Shown one piece after another: positions 61,961-64,000 of a stretch of 64,000 nucleotides of DNA (position 1 is its first letter; each line of letters begins with the position of its first letter). A program made the translations under genes and the position numbers. This DNA is from Microbacterium testaceum StLB037 (GTDB lineage: Bacteria > Actinomycetota > Actinomycetes > Actinomycetales > Microbacteriaceae). The stretch lies in the NCBI RefSeq assembly GCF_000202635.1, contig NC_015125.1, positions 2,232,001 through 2,296,000 of the forward strand, read 5' to 3'. The notes under the pieces were generated by a model. The model searched no databases. It had not been told where the DNA came from and saw nothing but the letters and a program-made list of their open reading frames with translations.

Positions 61961-62245
61961 ATGACCACGCTCTCCCTCGCCGATGCGCGCGCGAACCTCT
62001 CGAAGCTCGTCGAGTCCGCCGTCACGACGCACGAGCGGTTCGATGTCACGCGCAACGGTGACCGCGTCGCCGTCCTTCTGAGCGCCGACGATTACGACTC
62101 CCTGCTCGAGACGGTCGACATCCTCAGCCGTCCCGACGAGATCGCGGCTGTGCGGGAGGGGCTTGCCGATCTCGCCGAGGGGCGGACCTCGTCCCTCGAG
62201 GATGTTCGTGCGGCGATGACCGTGCGTGGGCGCTTCTCGTCGTGA
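61961..62245 (+). CDS. RelB/YefM-type (Phd) antitoxin
   Basis: This 94-residue protein has an N-terminal Phd/YefM DNA-binding domain: TLSLADARANLSKLVESAVTTHERFDVTRNGDRVAVLLSADDYDSLLETVDIL. The acidic C-terminal half (EGLADLAEGRTSSLEDVRAAM) is the toxin-neutralising part. It should bind the toxin and repress its own operon. The ATG directly follows a TATAAT promoter. Its stop overlaps the toxin GTG by 4 bp. Confidence 0.93.
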   Translation: MTTLSLADARANLSKLVESAVTTHERFDVTRNGDRVAVLLSADDYDSLLETVDILSRPDEIAAVREGLADLAEGRTSSLEDVRAAMTVRGRFSS

Positions 62246-62514
62246 CACCCGAGTACGAGGTCGTTTTCAGCCGGGCCGCTCGACGGGCGCTCGAGCAGGA
62301 TCTCCCCGAGAAGGTCGCGGCCGCGGCCTTCGAGTTCATCGCGGGCGCCCTCCGCGCCAATCCCCGTCGTGTCGGTAAGCCGCTCCGCGAGCCGCTCGCG
62401 CCGCTCCACTCCGCACGTCGCGGCGACTACCGCGTTCTGTATCGCATCGTCGACCACCGGCTCGTGATCGAGATCGTTTCGATCGTTCACCGCCGCGACG
62501 CGTACCGAGCCTGA
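62242..62514 (+). CDS. RelE-family toxin
   Basis: This 90-residue basic protein has EVVFSRAARRALEQDLPEKVAAAAFEFI, GKPLREPLAPLHSARRGDYRVLYRI and VIEIVSIVHRRDAYR, the conserved RelE/ParE strand pattern with Arg and Tyr residues near the C-terminus. Family members cleave mRNA in the ribosome. GTG start, GTGA overlap with the antitoxin gene. The C-terminal HRRDAYR matches the actinobacterial RelE group. Confidence 0.93.
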   Translation: MTPEYEVVFSRAARRALEQDLPEKVAAAAFEFIAGALRANPRRVGKPLREPLAPLHSARRGDYRVLYRIVDHRLVIEIVSIVHRRDAYRA

Positions 62515-62653
62515 GGACCCGTTGTCAGGTGAGATTTCCCTGACCCTCACACGATTCTCAGCAGCGCATCCCTAAGATGGCTCCGACCTGTGGCCGCGGC
62601 CCAGGCGAGATGCGATGCCCGGCCGGATGGCATCCGTCCCCGAAAGGACCCGA

Positions 62654-63922
62654 GTGAGCAAGAGCACGACCCCGCGCGGGCAGAGAACCGTCGCGCGCCA
62701 TGGACGTCTGCGGACGCTCAGCCCCGCCGGCCAGATCTTCCGCGCGGTCGCGGTGGGACTGGCCGTTCTGCTGGTCTCCGGTTTCGGAGTCGGCGCGTAC
62801 GCGCTGTACGACCTGTCGTCGAGCTTCACGGCCGACGCGGTCGAGCTGAAGGGGCAGCCCGCGGTTCCGCCGGACCTCGGCGAGCTTAAGGGCGGCGTCA
62901 ACCTGCTGCTCGTCGGAACCGACGAGTGCGAGCCCGATTTCGCGCCGCTCTTCGGCGACCGCTGTTCGGGGGCCGACTCCGGCGACAGCCTCAACGACGT
63001 CAACATGCTCGTGCACATCTCCGACGAGCCGCGCCGCGTGACGGTGATCTCGTTCCCCCGCGACCTCATGGTGCCGATCCCGTCGTGCACGGATGCCGAC
63101 GGCAACGAGACCTCGGCGATGAGCAAGCAGCAGATCAACTCCGCGTTCTCGTACGGCGGGCTCTCGTGCGTCGTGCAGACCATCTCGAAGCTCAGCGGGC
63201 TCGAGATCCCCTTCGCCGCGAAGGTCAGCTTCGGCGGTGTCATCAACATCACCGACGCGATCGGCGGCGTCGACGTCTGTATCGCCAACGGCATCAAAGA
63301 TCCGTACACCGGCATCGACTGGCCCGCCGGCACGCGCACCGTGGTCGGTCTCGACGCCCTCCAGTTCCTCCGCACCCGCCACGGCGTGGGCGACGGCGGT
63401 GACCTCGGCCGCATCTCGAACCAGCAGCAGTACATGTCGCGCCTGGCCAACAAGATGAAGAGCCAGGAGGTGCTGTCGAACCCGGCGACCCTCTACAAGC
63501 TCGCCTCGACCGCCCTGCGCAACGTCGACCCCTCGACGTCGCTCACGAACCCGCTGACGCTCGTGCAGATCGCTTCCGCGGTCAAGGACGTTCCCTTCGA
63601 CCAGATCGTGTTCATCCAGTACCCGACGTTCACCGACTCGGCTGACCCGAACCGCGTCGTCCCCGACTACGACGCGGCCGACACGCTCTGGGCCGCGCTC
63701 GCCGCGAACCAGCCCCTCCAGCTCTCGGGCAACCTGAGCGACGGAGACGGCGTCGTCGTCGACGAGAACGCCCAGCCGACCCCGACCGACACGGCCTCCC
63801 CGGCGCCGACCGATAGCGCGGCACCCACGCCCGAGCCCTCGTCGTCGGCGATCACGCTGCCGTCGGAGATCGCGGGCCAGACGGCCGCGCAGGCGACCTG
63901 CTCGAACGGCAACGTCCGCTGA
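62654..63922 (+). CDS. LytR-CpsA-Psr (LCP) family cell-wall ligase
   Basis: This 422-residue type II membrane protein has a basic tail, TM helix VAVGLAVLLVSGFGVGAYALY (about 30-50) and an extracellular LCP domain (about 85-300). Its blocks are VNLLLVGTDE, DSLNDVNMLVHI, RVTVISFPRDLMVPIP, INSAFSYGG, GGVINITDAIGGVDVCI and ALQFLRTRHGVGDGGDLGRISNQQQYM. LCP enzymes transfer polysaccharides from lipid carriers to peptidoglycan. GTG at 62654 follows GAAAGGACCCGA; an in-frame ATG at 62615 lacks a ribosome site. The C-terminal Pro/Thr-rich tail is variable. Confidence 0.93.
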   Translation: MSKSTTPRGQRTVARHGRLRTLSPAGQIFRAVAVGLAVLLVSGFGVGAYALYDLSSSFTADAVELKGQPAVPPDLGELKGGVNLLLVGTDECEPDFAPLFGDRCSGADSGDSLNDVNMLVHISDEPRRVTVISFPRDLMVPIPSCTDADGNETSAMSKQQINSAFSYGGLSCVVQTISKLSGLEIPFAAKVSFGGVINITDAIGGVDVCIANGIKDPYTGIDWPAGTRTVVGLDALQFLRTRHGVGDGGDLGRISNQQQYMSRLANKMKSQEVLSNPATLYKLASTALRNVDPSTSLTNPLTLVQIASAVKDVPFDQIVFIQYPTFTDSADPNRVVPDYDAADTLWAALAANQPLQLSGNLSDGDGVVVDENAQPTPTDTASPAPTDSAAPTPEPSSSAITLPSEIAGQTAAQATCSNGNVR

Positions 63923-63930
63923 CGCTTCCG

Positions 63931-63967
63931 CCCTGGCATCCGGTCGGTTCGGATTCGGATGCCAGGG
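63931..63967 (+). terminator. hairpin after LCP gene
   Basis: CCCTGGCATCC (63931-63941) pairs perfectly with GGATGCCAGGG (63957-63967) over 15 nt. No T-run follows. Both arms contain the abundant GGATGCC heptamer. Confidence 0.6.
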
Positions 63968-64000
63968 CACGAGCGGGTAGTATGAACCGGTGTGCTCGCG

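Overview
The window is high-G+C (roughly 70% by eye), gene-dense DNA with GTG starts, many 4-bp ATGA/GTGA gene overlaps, LacI-controlled sugar operons and TAnnnT-type -10 boxes. Protein content and style point to an actinobacterium of the family Microbacteriaceae, most likely Microbacterium or a close relative. This assignment is inference; there is no rRNA in the window.

1-24.5 kb is a galactoside / arabinogalactan island. It opens with a truncated LacI regulator. A minus-strand operon follows: GH42 beta-galactosidase, two ABC permeases and a binding lipoprotein. A divergent LacI gene faces it across two copies of an operator. A second LacI gene is divergent from a GH36 alpha-galactosidase, again with operator repeats between them. 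After a lone sensor kinase comes a second minus-strand operon: two permeases, binding lipoprotein, GH51 arabinofuranosidase, GH35 beta-galactosidase. It is divergent from a LacI gene whose palindromic operator recurs as a perfect tandem pair before a large, wall-anchored GH30 endo-beta-1,6-galactanase-like enzyme. Together these suggest attack on plant arabinogalactan at the cell surface, import of oligosaccharides, and cytoplasmic trimming to arabinose and galactose.

24.5-40.7 kb is a uronic-acid polysaccharide locus. The minus arm holds a heparinase II/III-like protein, a DeoR-HTH/LacI-sensor hybrid regulator and a hexapeptide acyltransferase fused to a helical domain. The divergent plus arm holds a DUF2264 protein, an ABC sugar importer, a YesL-like membrane protein, a GH88 unsaturated glucuronyl hydrolase, an FAH-family enzyme, KduD, KduI and an apparently fused KdgK-KdgA. 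Known chemistry takes unsaturated uronate through KduI, KduD, KDG kinase and KDPG aldolase to pyruvate and glyceraldehyde-3-phosphate. The polymer attacked cannot be told from sequence; this is the least understood system here.

40.7-52 kb holds a lipoprotein, a zinc alcohol dehydrogenase, a repeat-filled gap with a duplicated 69-bp palindromic element, phosphoglucomutase, a response regulator with an unusual sensor-kinase-like partner, and a membrane GT2 glycosyltransferase coupled to an anchored GH18 protein.

52-64 kb is mostly core: prephenate dehydratase, an LLM flavin oxidoreductase, an Asp23/Gls24 protein, photolyase, diacylglycerol-kinase-like protein, serine-tRNA ligase, a HAD phosphatase, a DUF2254 membrane protein, tRNA-Ser(UGA), a RelB/RelE-type toxin-antitoxin pair and a LytR-CpsA-Psr protein. 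Many genes of the core and regulatory type have a -10-like hexamer only 6-7 nt before the start codon, which predicts leaderless mRNAs. The sugar operons instead use Shine-Dalgarno sites. The heptamer GGATGCC is strikingly frequent on both strands throughout.
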